This document shows, piece after piece, positions 10,956 through 26,800 of a stretch of DNA of 64,000 nucleotides. The stretch covers positions 87,175,317-87,239,316 of the forward strand of contig OZ025240.1 of NCBI GenBank assembly GCA_964019155.1, given 5' to 3'. Position numbers and translations under genes: made by a program. The notes beneath the pieces were generated by a model that saw only the letters and a program-made list of their open reading frames with translations, was not told the origin of the DNA and did not search any database. Within the stretch, counting starts at the first letter, position 1, and the number at the start of each line of letters is the position of its first letter. Source of the DNA: Osedax fenrisi. Lineage: Eukaryota > Annelida > Polychaeta > Sabellida > Siboglinidae.

Positions 10956-13900
10956 CTGAATGAAACGCATGTTTAGAAATATTCATATGTATATGTGGTA
11001 TATTGAATGTATATTATTATCATATTATTATCGTATTACTATTATTTTATTATTATTTTCTTCCCGCACGAGCGAAGGGGTCTACATGACCCTATTTTAG
11101 TGCTAATAAACTCAATATCATCATCATCATCATATATATATATTTATGCGAAACTAAAGTTTTAAACAAGAAATCATATTTAAAATCATAAAATAAAATT
11201 AGAATCTCGCTTATAAAAATAATACATTTCAAGAGATACTAATCGCAATATTATAATAATATTGAATTCTATGAATAGATAACCTTGATAATCGGGGAAG
11301 CAAAGCGATAATGGAGATTTTGTGATTTTATCGGAGAATAAATCTTTCTTATTGAGGAAAAGTATGATCGAAGTCTCCGTAAACCACTTGTTATTGCAGA
11401 TAGAGTCAAACAGTTTCATACTTTCATTCATTCGGTTCTACGATCGTTATGTATTTATATAACACAAACATATTGTGGAAAGCAATTATTTTGTTAGGAT
11501 TACCATTTAGTGATATTAATATTAAACTCAATAAATATATTATTATTATTATTATTATATTATGGATAAAAGAGGGAGATAGAGCAGTTAAGTTTACCAT
11601 TTCTTGGTCCTCCGCTAGAGACATATCGTATTCCGACATCGCTACTATGAATATGATGGCCGTAACTCCCTCGAAACAATGAATCCATTTCTTTCTTTCC
11701 GATCGTTGACCACCTACATCGAACATCCTACAATGTGATTAATGTACAGTTTAATAATGCATCCTAATAGATTTAAATATATTTCATTCTAGAGTATAAT
11801 TCTTTATATTCAATGCATTGGTAAAATGTATTTAAATTTTATATTAATAATCAATACAAGTAATAATACTGTACTTTATTATTATATATTTAATAATGTA
11901 TATTAAAAATAAAATAGATAAAAACATATTAGAAATATTTAGATAGTTATAACTTAACTCTAATAATATAATTTGTTATTTATTTATAATTTTCATAATA
12001 TTTTTTCTATTTTATTTATTTAATAGATATGCAAGTACATAGATCATAGGAGAACATAGTACTAAAACAACTGGCTAAGTAGTTTAACGTAATGTTACGT
12101 GTATTCGAGTGCAAACTTAAAGTGAAGGTCTTTGAAGGTGAAGTGAGTCTCGACAATGCCTGTAGTCTTCACGCGTGTTCTTAGGACGTCTTGTTCAGTG
12201 GGAACGTAGTCCAGCTTAGATATCCTCTTCATCGCACTTAGATAGCTACAGTCATGTGTTGTGTTGTATTATAAACACATCATATAACATATGTAACATG
12301 TTTAACAGTGATTGTATTATAATTGTATAGTAATACCGCGCGAGTGGTAAATTTCGAACTTCTAGTTACTTAATAAAACAAACAAAACTCTTAGGAATAA
12401 AAAGTAAAGAAACTTACTTGTGTTTTCATTGGCATTTCCATTCGATATCTAATAAATACAATTATTACAACGATATGTATTCAACTATATCTATAATAAA
12501 GATTAATATACAGTTATACTTCTATAACATTGTATATATATATATATCTATAATTTCAATTTTAAAAACTACACCAAAAATATAAAATAAATTATTCCAG
12601 TCACATATTATACAGTTAAATATCCTCATTTGTGTGTGCTACATAACGTGATGTATATGTATATGTAAATACACTAACTATTCAGCCGAGTCGTTAAGTT
12701 GATATTCCCTGGACCGAGAGAAGCAAGCATGTATGCCGGCGTCTACCCACAGGTTGATCATAAGCTGAGCGAGTTCAGGGGTCATGTCCACCTCATCGCT
12801 GTGGCCCGCTATGGCAAATACTCGGTTCGCGTCGTTCTGTGTGATCAACAACGAAGTAGTAGTAGTTTGTTAGGTGTGTGTGCATTGTGAGCTGATGTAA
12901 TAGGAGTTTAAATATATGACATGATAAGTTACTATGTGTTAAGGGTTACTATAAGTTACTATGAATTAAATCTTATAATGTAATATAAATATATCATTTT
13001 GTATAGTATTAATAATTTAGATTCAGTTATATTTCATCTGTTATATGAAATTTATCAATTAACATTTTATTTATAAATAAAATAAAAATAGTATTTTATA
13101 TATCTAGTTAAAATAAAAATTATTACAATTATAAAATTTAAAATAAATTTACTGATTTTGACGTATCTATTTTATTAAAATTTGTATTGTTAATGTTTAT
13201 AATTATAATTTTTATTTTATTTGATATTTTTGTATACTTATACTTGATATTATTTATATAACGTGATATTTATATATAAGAATTTAACAAACAAATTCTA
13301 GTAGGCATATTTTCTTTGAAATTTCATGTTATATTCAAATTCTCAATGTACTATTTTCTTATGACTCTATTTATATACTATAATTATATTAATTTACCTT
13401 ATAAGTTATTAATAATTATTTATTATTTTTAGTTTAGAATATAGGTCTAGATTATTAGTTTTAATATTTATATTTATACAATAGTACTAAAAAATCAAAA
13501 AATATGAGTTATATATGTCAAACTCAAATTAATATAAATTGTTATATAATATTGCGATATCACCTTAACAAAAATAATCTTATTTTTGTTTTATAAAAAT
13601 GTAATCTACTAATGTAATTTAGAGTTCAATCATTATATTTCATAGTTCAATAATAACATGTTTACAATATCATAATATAGATGTCATAGTGTCTATAGCA
13701 TAATGTCAAGAGGATAGTGACAATTCATTATTTAAATATGGGTTTTCAATAATATAATACTATATTTATTACGTAGTATTGATATTATACTATCTCAGTG
13801 AAATATGATTGTATCAACATGTTCACAGTGTCATATGATCACAATTTCACATGTTCCAATATCATATGATCACAGTGTAACGTGTGTATAGTATCATATT

Positions 13901-14796
13901 ATCGCAACATCACATATGTACAGTGTAATATATTCATGTTATCACAGTGACATATGATAATAAGTTATATTATCACATAATCAAAGTATCACATGATATA
14001 AGTGTAACATGATATACGTGTTACACGATCAAAGTATCACATTATATAAGTGTCACACGATCAAAGTACCACATTATATAAGTTTAAAATGATACAAGTG
14101 TCACATGGTCAAAGTTTCACATGATACAAATGTCACATGATAAGTGTCATATGCTAACCGCGGCTTCGGAAGTTTCGAATTTGATTTGTAGTTGACTCAT
14201 GGCTCTAATGATGGCCAGCATAGACTGTATGGTGTTGCTATACACGACTGGCTTGTACTGGAGACATTCCTCCGTTGAATAGCCCTTCTCGTGGATAATT
14301 CTATAATCAATGCGGCGTGTATATATACACAGAAACCAAAAGTATGCGCTACCTTCTAGAGATAACTAATTATATCACAAATTTATTGTATAATTTAACA
14401 TTAGTGTATAATAAATCTGTAATCTAATATTAATATTGTATTATATCATATAATTTATATGTAATTAATTTTAAATATATATTAATGATTAGTATTTAAA
14501 TATTAATTATAAATATATCTATATTATTATCATGTAACTAACTTCATTTGCTTAACGATAGTACTCTTGCCAGATTCACCAGCACCTATAGTAATGTATT
14601 TAATGTGTAATGTTATGTCACAGTATAAATGTTCTATGATAAAAATAATACAATGATAAAATTGTATTCATAAAATGTAATATGATAGAATTTATAGAAA
14701 TGTTTAATAGAATATTTCTAGAGAAATCTATTTATATAATGATTTACTGGGTATTTAATATCTATTTATAGCATACTTTGAATATAATCTAAATTA

Positions 14797-14861
<65 letters not shown>

Positions 14862-17800
14862 TGTAACAAGTATGACAATATAATTCTAACACATTTCTAA
14901 CACATATTATTTAGTCTACATAGTCTACCCTAGTACTGCCATAGTACTAATGGTTTTATTTCACATGTAATTTATGTGATGATACTAATAAACATATCAG
15001 ATTCGTAATCTTCAGTAAGCCAATAAATAATCTATCATAAATATGCCGAATGACCTTCACCTTGCATAGTGGAGGTCATTACATAACATGCGTTATATTG
15101 AACAGGAAGTAGACATGTTAGGAGTATGTTGACATTAGATATTAGTTATTTTCATATATATTAAAGGTTGATCGAGGGAATTGGTAGGGGAACATATGTA
15201 TAGATTGATGCCTACATTGTAGATATAAATCTGCAATAATATATAGATAGATATTTCATATTTATATTAAATATATTATCATAAAAAGCACTAAATATAC
15301 AAGATAAATTAATATAACTATATAAATTAAATCTATTAAAAATAGTGGGTTTACCCATGCTCAAATTTCTATAATGATAAGCAAATACTTCTAGGTACTT
15401 CTAATTAATTACAAATTTCAATGATTATATGTATTACAATTAGGTGTCACTAGTATTAATGATTACTATTATATAACAATGATAGCAAGCATACTTATGT
15501 AACTTATACATTAGACCAGTATGCAATAACAGAAATAGATAAGTATAGCAGGGCAATATGATGGTAGATATAAGATCCTTGATTATTATACATAAATGAT
15601 TTGTGATATATAGTAAAGAGAATTTAAACTGATGACACCTAGCTAATACTTCACTGTGTATGATACACTGTGTAATATGAACTTCATGTTAGGATGATGA
15701 TGACGATGACGATGATGATGATGATGATGATGATGCTATTTAAGTGTTTACCACCCTTGTGTATTTTTTAGGTAATTATAGCTCTCATTCATAATATGAA
15801 GTTTTGTTATGAATGAATGAATATTTATTTTATAAAATCTATTGTGTAAAGTAGAATGAGATGTGAGATCAGTTTCACTTTATCACAATTATATAAGTTA
15901 TAACTATCTCTGATTGGTTCACTTCATAAATGACTGATTATTATTAAATTATAATATTAGTATAGTGTGTATTTGTGTCTATTTGTGTATGTGTATGTGT
16001 GTATATGTGCCAATGTGTATATTACCATAAATGCATATAAATGTATAATATTAATAATTGTTACAATATATCAAATGTCAACAATGTTATTAAATAATAG
16101 AAACCTATGGGCTGAGTAGAGCACACAATATCTATAATGAAAATGTAATACGAGATAATGCATTATAAGATCAGGATCAATCAATAATAGAAAACAATAG
16201 GAAAACAATAATACCACTAATAGCATGAATGCATATAATATATTTGCATTTATAAACAGAGTTCTATAGTATGCATGTATATGAAAATACCTTTTCTAGT
16301 GATATATGGACTAGAATAATACAAATATTAATAATACATATTAATTAATAATCAATATAATATTATTTGGAGATATAATATAATATGATAGGTGATATAA
16401 CTAGAGATAATAGGTAATATAATAATTAGTATATTTTATTTAGAAAATAATTTTTGAAAATATATATATATGTGTGTGCATGTGTGTGTATGTCTGTGTG
16501 TGTATGTATATGTTTATAGAAAGAAGTAATATAGGTAATTGAGGAGATATATATCAATGTTACATTCATATAAATCTGTACCTAGTCACAATCATAGTTT
16601 ATCCATAGTTGCATTATACAGATATGGTGTATGGTGTGAATCCAAGGGTTATTCATACATATATATATATATATTATTTAGATAATTATATTTTAATAAG
16701 TAAATAATTAATTATAAAATTTTATTTTTGTATTGCTTTCATTCTTTATTTTTTTCTTCAAGGAATATTTGGGTTTTTATTTATATTTTTCAAATTTACT
16801 ATAATACTATAAAAATATAAAATTAATAATTTATTTTAATAATTATTATTACATATTTTAAGTGATAAATATTACATTATATTTGTTTATTTATATTATT
16901 ATTGGTTCTATATATATATTTTCAAATTTACTATATTATTAAAATTTAGAAATTAGTACTTACTTAAATTATTATTAGAAATTATTAATAATTAATATAA
17001 ATGAAATATATGATGTAGGTTAACCAAAGATTTTCCGAAGGAAAGATATAACACTTACGCGAAATCGTGTAATTCGAATTTGTATACAAAATACCCTGGT
17101 GCCACCTATAGCGGGTTACTTTTAGGAACTATGCGTTGTTTATAATGTAAATTCGTATTTAACTATACACTTTTAAAATGTTAAATAATATGCTTTAAAT
17201 TAATATTTATATGATGAAAACTAAGTGTTCATTACTAATATATAATAAACAAATATGATATGTATGTTTTAAATGCTATAATTATATATTTAGTGAGTAA
17301 AAGCTAATTTATATTGCATGTAATTTAATAGAGCAATGAAAACATTGTTGTATGCAAACAGATCCGAACCTAAATCTATTTCAGTGATTTCGATACTACT
17401 GCTAGCAGCGGTTAGGGATACTACTAAATTACGTTGCATGCATAGGGAGTGTTATATCTTTGCTTCGCAAAATCATTGGGTTAACTAAGAAAGTAAATAC
17501 TGATATGATTATATTATGTAAACTGGGAAGTAATTATCTAAATATATTTAATTTTACACTATTTCCAAAGCCAAAGATACATTATCACATATTAAGCAAA
17601 TGTAAAATTGTAATATGTCACTTCACTCAGAGAATAGGAAACATGGGTATTTAATTATATCATAAATATTAATAATATGTTAATGTATGGCAAGATAATG
17701 TATAAACCCGGGTATAAATAAGATAACAATTAATTTTAAAATCATATTAATTATTATAATCGAAATATCAAATGTATGAATACATTTATTAATAATATTA

Positions 17801-20800
17801 ATATTATTTTGAAATAAGTGCATTTTTAATTTAGTAAACATTTAATAGGCATATTTCTAGTTATAATAAATTCTATTTTTCATAATAATTATAATACATA
17901 ACAAAATAAATTTATGCAATCAAATGTTTACTACATTTGTGTTCATAACTTATCTTTTTATACAAATTTAAAAAAAATGACTTATATTATAGAATTAAGC
18001 CTTACTATAAATTTATAAATAAGCTTTCCTATGATACTAATTTTATTACAATAGTATCAATATATAAAATGTCATTCTGGTATCTATTAGTTGATGATAA
18101 TAAAAAAGGCAATGATCTAATATTTCACATATTATATATATATAAATATGGTAAACGGAAAAAAATAAGAGGAAAAAAATAAAGGAAAAAAATAACAGGA
18201 AAACAAATAATAGATAAAAAATAACAGGAAAACAAATTGAAATAGTTTACTATATCACCAATATAATATAGTTAATGATATAATTATATTTCCTATATTT
18301 ATAAGAAATATGTTGATAATAATTTTATATAACTAAAAAATGAAATATTAATTTAATAAAAAAATTAAATATATTACTTCTTTATTTAATATTATTATTA
18401 TATAATATATAACTTCAGTTATATTAATATTAATGATAAACCTAGATTATGAGAAAAAATATTAATTAAAATATTCTAGTTTTATAAATAAATATGGACA
18501 CCTCTACTAATATTACCAGATAAACTTGAACACATGTGCTAATATACTTATTATAATAAGTCGACCATTTTTCTAAGTTTACATCAATATTCTGTCACCT
18601 CAATATCCTCAATATAATAAGGCTCAATATCTTAATGAGAATTCGTGGAGTCTACTATATATATATAAGATTATTAATATCATATTTACGTAATATTATG
18701 AAATTATCATTGAATATCGAGAAAATAATATTTCATTACTATCAAAATTTTAAAATAATATAAAAATAATATCACTTCCTGTGTATACAAATCTACAAAA
18801 ATAAATAAACTATATTGAAAATTATCAAGTATTTTATAAATTCATCATGTTGTTATAAAAATTATCAAATTATAAAAATAATGCATATATATTAATATAC
18901 TAAAATAACGTGAAATAATAGTATAACATAAATATAATGGAGGTTAATAGATTAATAAAAATTAAGATTAATAAAAATAATAGATTAATCTTTTAAATAA
19001 TTTTAATATGTATATTTTGTTTAAATAATTTTAGAAATAATGTAATATATATCAATAATAATATTATTATTTATTGAAAATATATAATAATTCAAGTTAT
19101 ATACAACAACAAATATGTAAATTAAATATGTTAGGATTTTTATCCAATGTCAAGGATATATCAAATAATATAATTTTATAAGTCAAATATTAAGTACAAA
19201 TAATTTTTTTAAATATTAGTTATATTAATTAATATTATATAATATTATTTTAAGATTTGTATAGATAATAATGATAAGGAATACTAATTTCTTACTATTT
19301 TATGCAATGTATGTATTAAGTATTATGAAAAACTAGATTATGAGAAAAAATATTAATTAAAATATTCTAGTATTATAAATAAATGTTAACACCTCTACTA
19401 ATATTACCAGATAAACATGAACACATGTGCTAATATACTTATGCTAAGTCGACCATTTTGCTAAGTTTACATCAATATTCTGTCACCTCAATATCCTCAA
19501 TATAATAAGACTCAATATCTTAAGGGGAGGTCTCAGCGTTGAAAACGATAAATTTTCATAAAACAAAAAAAAAAATATTATTCCATAAAACTACCATTTA
19601 ATAAGTAATTTAGTATCTGTGAAAAAATGGTATCCAAAAACGATCTATAAATCACATAAAAACATGTTTTTATCACCATTCTCTATCTAAAAAAATATAT
19701 AAGTGATAAATACAAATGCGATTTATTAGATGATCAATATTTATGCTAGGTGTGTACGCATTAGAGTGGCTACAGAAAAAACTATTGCAGCTTTTTTAAT
19801 AATTGTTATTGTTATATAGAGATTATATTTATATGAATAATTGCAAAGAAGCATATTATAAAATTATTTATATAAGTTCATTTTATAATCAAAATACATA
19901 ACAAAATAAAATGTTATTTATATACATATATATATATATATAATATAGTATATATTGACAATGTTATTCTTTACAAAGATGTATTTGTATAATATGAACA
20001 TGATAAAAAAAAATTAGCTCAATACACTGAATAGTTCTATTGTTAGCCTTATTTGCATATACCATGTATATGCCCATCTGTTACATGTGTTTTTGACTAT
20101 TCGCGCGAGCGCTGAGACCTCCCCTTAATGAGTATTGGTGGATATACGTATACATATATAAATATTTCAATAGTTATTTATATTATTAGTTCAGGTGTCA
20201 TTAAGGGCCGGGTCAAAAGGGGATTTATTTACATGTTAACATCCAGGTAAACATAGGAGATTTATCAATAATTATTGTTTTACTAAAAGCACCATAACTT
20301 TAGAAATACATAAAAGAATAACTTTTGTTTGTATCTTGCACATTACTATAGAGCTATATAAATAGTCTACATTTAATATTTTTTTTGTTAAATATAAGAC
20401 CAAGAGAATGGGACTATATATAACCAATTTGTAAAATAATAAATATTCCAGAAATGTCCATAAATGTTATAATATATTATATGTAATCAGATATTATTTT
20501 TTAGATTTATAACTATATCTGAAAAGTATACTAATATAAATAAATTCTGAAAGTTTCATATAGTTTGATCAAGTAGTTCTAAAGTTATGGAGTTTAAATA
20601 TACAATTTTAGTTTTAAAAATAGAACAGAGATATTAAAGTATTTAATTTAATTTAAATTTAATATTTTTTAAATGTTTATTGAATATATATAGCACCATA
20701 ACTTTAGAAATACATAAAATAATAACTAATTTTGTTCGTGTATCTTGCACAATACATTTAGTGTTATATATAGTCTACATTTAAATGTTGTTGATAAGTA

Positions 20801-23800
20801 TAAGACTAAAAGAATGGGACCTACACTATTAGTAAATAAATTAATACAAATTTGTATTATTATTTGTAATCGCTTACTGTTTATAAATCCCTATTTTAGG
20901 AATAAATTTACTTTTGTGCATCATATTATATATAATTTTAAAGGAAAATAATTTTATGAAGTTTATATAATATAATTTTTAATAAATAATATATTTGTTT
21001 CAAAAATCCACAGTTGTACCGGCATTAATGTTCATACTTCATGCATCAAATTTATATAGGTGGCAATATAAAATGATTATAAATAATAGAATGGCAAAAC
21101 ATATACAAAATATATTATAAATTACAACAAAATAAATAAGTATATCAAACATTAATGTTAAAAAATGTTATAAGAAGAGATAATGTGAGGTACAAATAAT
21201 TTCAAAATAAACTTCTTATTACAAATAAATTCTTGAAGAGATTTCCAGAGATTTTATAAAATTTATAATAAATATATAATTTACTTTTTACAATAGAGAA
21301 TAATGTAGTAGATCTAATTAAATAAATTATATACTATAGTATATATAGTGTACACTGTACAGTAGACCGGTTCGTTCGATTCAATTTTTAATCCTTCATA
21401 TAAAATATAATACATATCTATATTTTAGTATAATATGTATTAACAATTTTTATAAAAAAATAGTTACCTTTGGTCACGAAGCATTTAAAGTTTGAAATAT
21501 AAATTATTATTTTAAGATAAAATGTATAATATTCCATGTATAATAGTAATGACACAAACTTATTATCTTTGATGTTTACAAATTTTTAAATTAATATTTA
21601 AAATTAATTATGTATTTGTATTATATTTAATGAATTAATATAATATATACCATTATTTATATTTATTATTAATATAATATCTATATTTCATTTTTATATC
21701 TATAAATTACCAATATTAATGTCTCCTAAAACTCGAGAAAATACACCATTTTACAAAGTATTTATTTCAAAATAATTCAAAAAAATAATTAATTTGTTAA
21801 AATTAATATATATATAATTATACTTTACATGAATTTGAGTGATCAGATTGTATTGAATTGTGGATATAAGTTATATATAAATGTCCTTAATACAAATAAA
21901 ATTAAAAAAATAAAAAAATATGTAAAATTATTTTGTATTTCATATTTCAAATAAAAATCCAAAAAAATTTACAAATGATGTTAATTTTTTATCTAAAAAT
22001 AATTTTTAATTTTTTAATAATTAATTTGAATTGTAATATTATTATCTATAAATTATATATTTTAATTTTTTAAATTAAATTGTAATAATTTATTTATATT
22101 AAATTATAAAGGATAGACATAACAATATTTAAGATATAGGTCTAAAATTGTAAACACTTATTTATCATAGCATACATAATTGTCACAGATGTGAAGGTTT
22201 ATAAAATTAGGAAAAAAAATTGAGTACGAACAGGTCTACTGTACAGTGTACACTAGGAGAGCCCGTTTTGGTAAATTTTTTAGTTCCCTTTATATAAAAT
22301 TGCCATCTCGCTCGGAATAACTCCTTTTAATCATTACAGATATAATAAAAAAATAATAATTGAAATCTGACTAAAATTCAGAAAGCGAAACCATATTTAA
22401 ATATAGATAGGAATTTACAGTGAAAATTTATGAAAAAATTTAAATTACAGATATAGTGAAAGAAAAAAATTGTTTACAAGTAAAAATGTTATATTAGCAT
22501 ATGTAGTATATAACAACCTCCTTAACAAATATTTTAAAATAATTAAATCGATCTACGGAAATTTTAATTTATTTTTTAAATTTGTTCTAAATTGAAAAAA
22601 AAAAAATTAGCAATGGAATAATAAAAAAAAAATATATATATTATATATGTCTATCATCATTATATGAATATAAAATTATAAGTATTGTTATAAAAATAGC
22701 ATATATTTATTCAAAAAATGACTTTTATTGAGAATTTTAACAAAATTTAATTTTGGGGTAAAATAGTCGTAAACATTTTGTTGTCAGAAAATTAAATTTT
22801 TTTTTTTTTATTATACCTCGTAAATATCAATTATAGGCTCCACCAAGGTTTGATCCTTAATTAAAATAATGTATCAACAAAATAGTCGAATAAATTACAT
22901 TAATTTAAAAATAAAAAAAAATTAAATTAATTTTAAATTTTTTACTTTATTAATATTATAATATATTTATACACGTATTTGCCACATATTTTATTTTTAT
23001 GACAACGCGCACAAATATATAAAATACATAAGAAAAAAATGTCTATTTATAGAAATTTAAATTGTAAAATAAATGAAATATTTTTTAAAGTATATATTAT
23101 AAAGTACACTTTGCTTTACCAATATTACATATTTTGTGATGAAACTTTCCAAATATGTTTATTATGATATGTATGACCTACTGTAACTGAGAGAGAAAAA
23201 CTTTCAAAAACGGGCTCCCCTACTGTATACTGTACAGTAGACCGGTTCGTACTAAATTTTTTTTCGCAATTTTAAAAACCTTCACATCTGTGACAATTAT
23301 GTATGCTATGATGAATAAGTGTTTAAAATTGTAGACCTATATCTTAAATATTGTTATGTCACGAGACCTTTTTATTTTAACATTGCATACATACAAAAGT
23401 TAACATGGGGGAGATATAGAAATAAGTTTTATTCAATTTTTATAAAATGGATGATTTTTTAAAGCCACCTATGGATATATCATAGAAACATATATTACAA
23501 GTAGTATTAACAGTACAAAATATTTTTCATAACAATCTAGATGCACAAATTTTATAAAATAATTTTAGTCAAAAAAAATATCTAAAAATCGTATAATTTA
23601 ATATAAATAAATTATTACAATTTAATTTAAAAAATTAAAATATATAATTTATAGATAATAATAATACAATTCAAATTAATTATTAAAAAATTAAAAATTG
23701 TTTTTAGAAACAAAATTAACATCATTTTTTTGGATTTTTATTTGAAATATGAAATACAAAATAAGTTTACATATTTTTTAATTTTTTAAATTTTATTTGT

Positions 23801-25347
23801 ATAAAGGACATTTATATCTAACTTATATCCACAATTCAATACAATCTGATCACTCAAATTTATGTAAAGTATAATTATATATATTAATTTTAAAAAATTA
23901 ATTATTTTTTTGAATTATTTTAAAATAAATACTTTGTAAAATGGTGTATTTTCTCGAGTTTTAGGAGACATTAATATTGGTAATTTGTAGATATAAAAAT
24001 GAAATATAGATATTATATTAATAATAAATATAAATAATGGGTTATATTATATTAATTCATTAAATATAATACAAATACATAATTAATTTTAAATATTAAT
24101 TTAAATATTTGTAAACATCAAAGATAATAAGATGGTGTCATTCATATTATACATGGAATATTATACATTTTATCTTAAAATAATAATTTATATTTCAAAC
24201 TTTAAATGCTTCGTGACCAAAGGTAACTATTTTTTTATAAAAATTGTTAATACATATTATACTAAATATAGATATGTATTATATTTTACCCGAAGGATTA
24301 AAAATTGAATCCAACGAACCGGTCTACTGTACAGTGTACATATGTTTCACAATGTACCTGTACAGTGTACACTGTACAGGTCATCGATATAAAGAAAGTG
24401 GATAAGCAATTGAATGTAGTGTATGGCACTATGTAGTGTATATCTGCTACGGGCGCTGCAGTCGAAACCCACTATCTGGCCCACTACTTTTTATTATAAT
24501 AATATTTATTTATACATATATATATTGATAATTACTACCAATTTTAATTTACTATCTATACTAAAAATAAAATTATATTTTTAAAATACATAATATCAAC
24601 ATTCCTCGTAATTTTGTGTATTTAAATTGAAGATATACTACTATTTATTGATTTTATTGATATTTATAATTTAAATCCATTGATATAGATAGAAGTCACT
24701 TTAATTTATTTCGACGAAAAGCCTACTGTTTTAATATTTGACATATATAATATGACTAATATCCAATCAAAATCACTGATACCATTTTGTTAATTTATCG
24801 ATAAAAGTGTCATTCATGTGTCTATCTTTTACATGAATTGCGTGCGTCAATTGCTTTTCCACTTTCTTTATATCGATGGTACAGGTACATTGTGAAACAT
24901 ATATCAGATTATATATATATATATATATAGGTAATATGGGTTATGATCAAAAAAGGACAAGTTGACTAGCAAAGGTTATATTTTAAATGTGAAATAAATT
25001 TATATATATATAGCCTATAGGCTCATTTTGGGATGTAATCCAGCTAAAAAAACAAGCTGGACAAAACTAAACCAATTAAACCAAATAACCCACAAATACC
25101 AATAATATATATATATATATATATAATATACTATTAACTCGTATTTCAAATGTAACCTCTGACCCTCAACTCGTCCTTTTTGATCGTCTCCCAGTAATAT
25201 GTACATAATGATATTACAAGAATTAATAATTAAGTTTAAGTATGTATTAATAACATATCTAGTATTTCATATGTTGTCATGGTAAATCAGCAAATTAGTT
25301 TACATATATATATGGTTATAACGTAATTATTATCATCACATTATATT

Positions 25348-25399
<52 letters not shown>

Positions 25400-25990
25400 T
25401 ATAAGTATTTGATAAGTCATTAACATACTAAATAGCGCTTTACAGTTCATCACATAAAACCGTGAGGTAATTCTAATAATACTTTATGAGTAGTTTATAT
25501 TTAGTATATTATATTTTATATGAAGAAAAAAAACACTAAACGAAAGTTTGTCCTTAAAAGCAGGTAATCGTTCGGTAATGCCGGATAAACATAGGGTGAC
25601 ATGTAAGATATAGCGGTAGTTAGCTAGGCGGTACTTAGAGGTAGTAAAGTGGATACCTAGTTAGGAAGATTTATATCTTGTAAATATGTGTGTGTGTGTG
25701 TGTGTGTGTATGTGTGTGTGATTCACTGTGCATGCGTGTGTGCGGTGAACGATTCACTCATCTCGTACCTCAATTAACCATGTAAATATGGTAGTCACTC
25801 CACACACACACACACACACACACGCACACATACACGTCACGTGAGTGTGTATGCACAGGTGACTGATTGCATTGGTTGTGTGACGCGGCCTGTACTACCT
25901 GCATGCAGAAGAGTATTGCATGCTGTTGGATATCCAATACATAACATATGTGACATATGTCGGATGTGCCTGTATCACTACTATAGTATA

Positions 25991-26030
<40 letters not shown>

Positions 26031-26393
26031 TTACTATAGGTAGTACTTACATAGAATCCGTCAAACATTAAGATGCATCGGTAAATTATTATATAATTAC
26101 CTTCTATGCATACGAATTCATATACGATGAGATCTGCATATATGCACGACATCAGTATATTTGTGTATACATGTATACACATTTACACACGCATATATAT
26201 CGCTAATATTTACATATAAATTGTTGATGATATAATAGAAAGGTTATGTCCATGAAAACACTCGCATTATTATACACACGTATAATATCGTACTACTATA
26301 TTAGAACGTATATATGCATACCAAATAATAAGTTTTTATAAATAACTCATTTGTCATAATGTTAATGAAGTGAAGCTCAGCAGAGGTATACCA

Positions 26394-26446
<53 letters not shown>

Positions 26447-26524
26447 AATAGGCATCTTATTTGTTATTCTTACAGGCACCATAAATACAATATCAATTTA
26501 ATTCAATAGATGAGCAAATTGCAG

Positions 26525-26565
<41 letters not shown>

Positions 26566-26766
26566 GAGTTTTATATGTTTATTAATAATAAAATAATTAA
26601 TTATTTAATGTTAATTAATTAATTAAATATTTCTTAATGAATAATGGTTATTTCAATAAAATATCACACATGTAATGTACATATATGGTAGTAATGGAGG
26701 GCGTTACAGGTGGCTATATATCATACAATGATAATAATAATGCCATTAGTTAGGCATGGCCGTGGT

Positions 26767-26800
<34 letters not shown>

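Noticed and set aside
12699..12890. Plus-strand 63-codon frame
   Set aside because: Antisense shadow of G-alpha exon 4.
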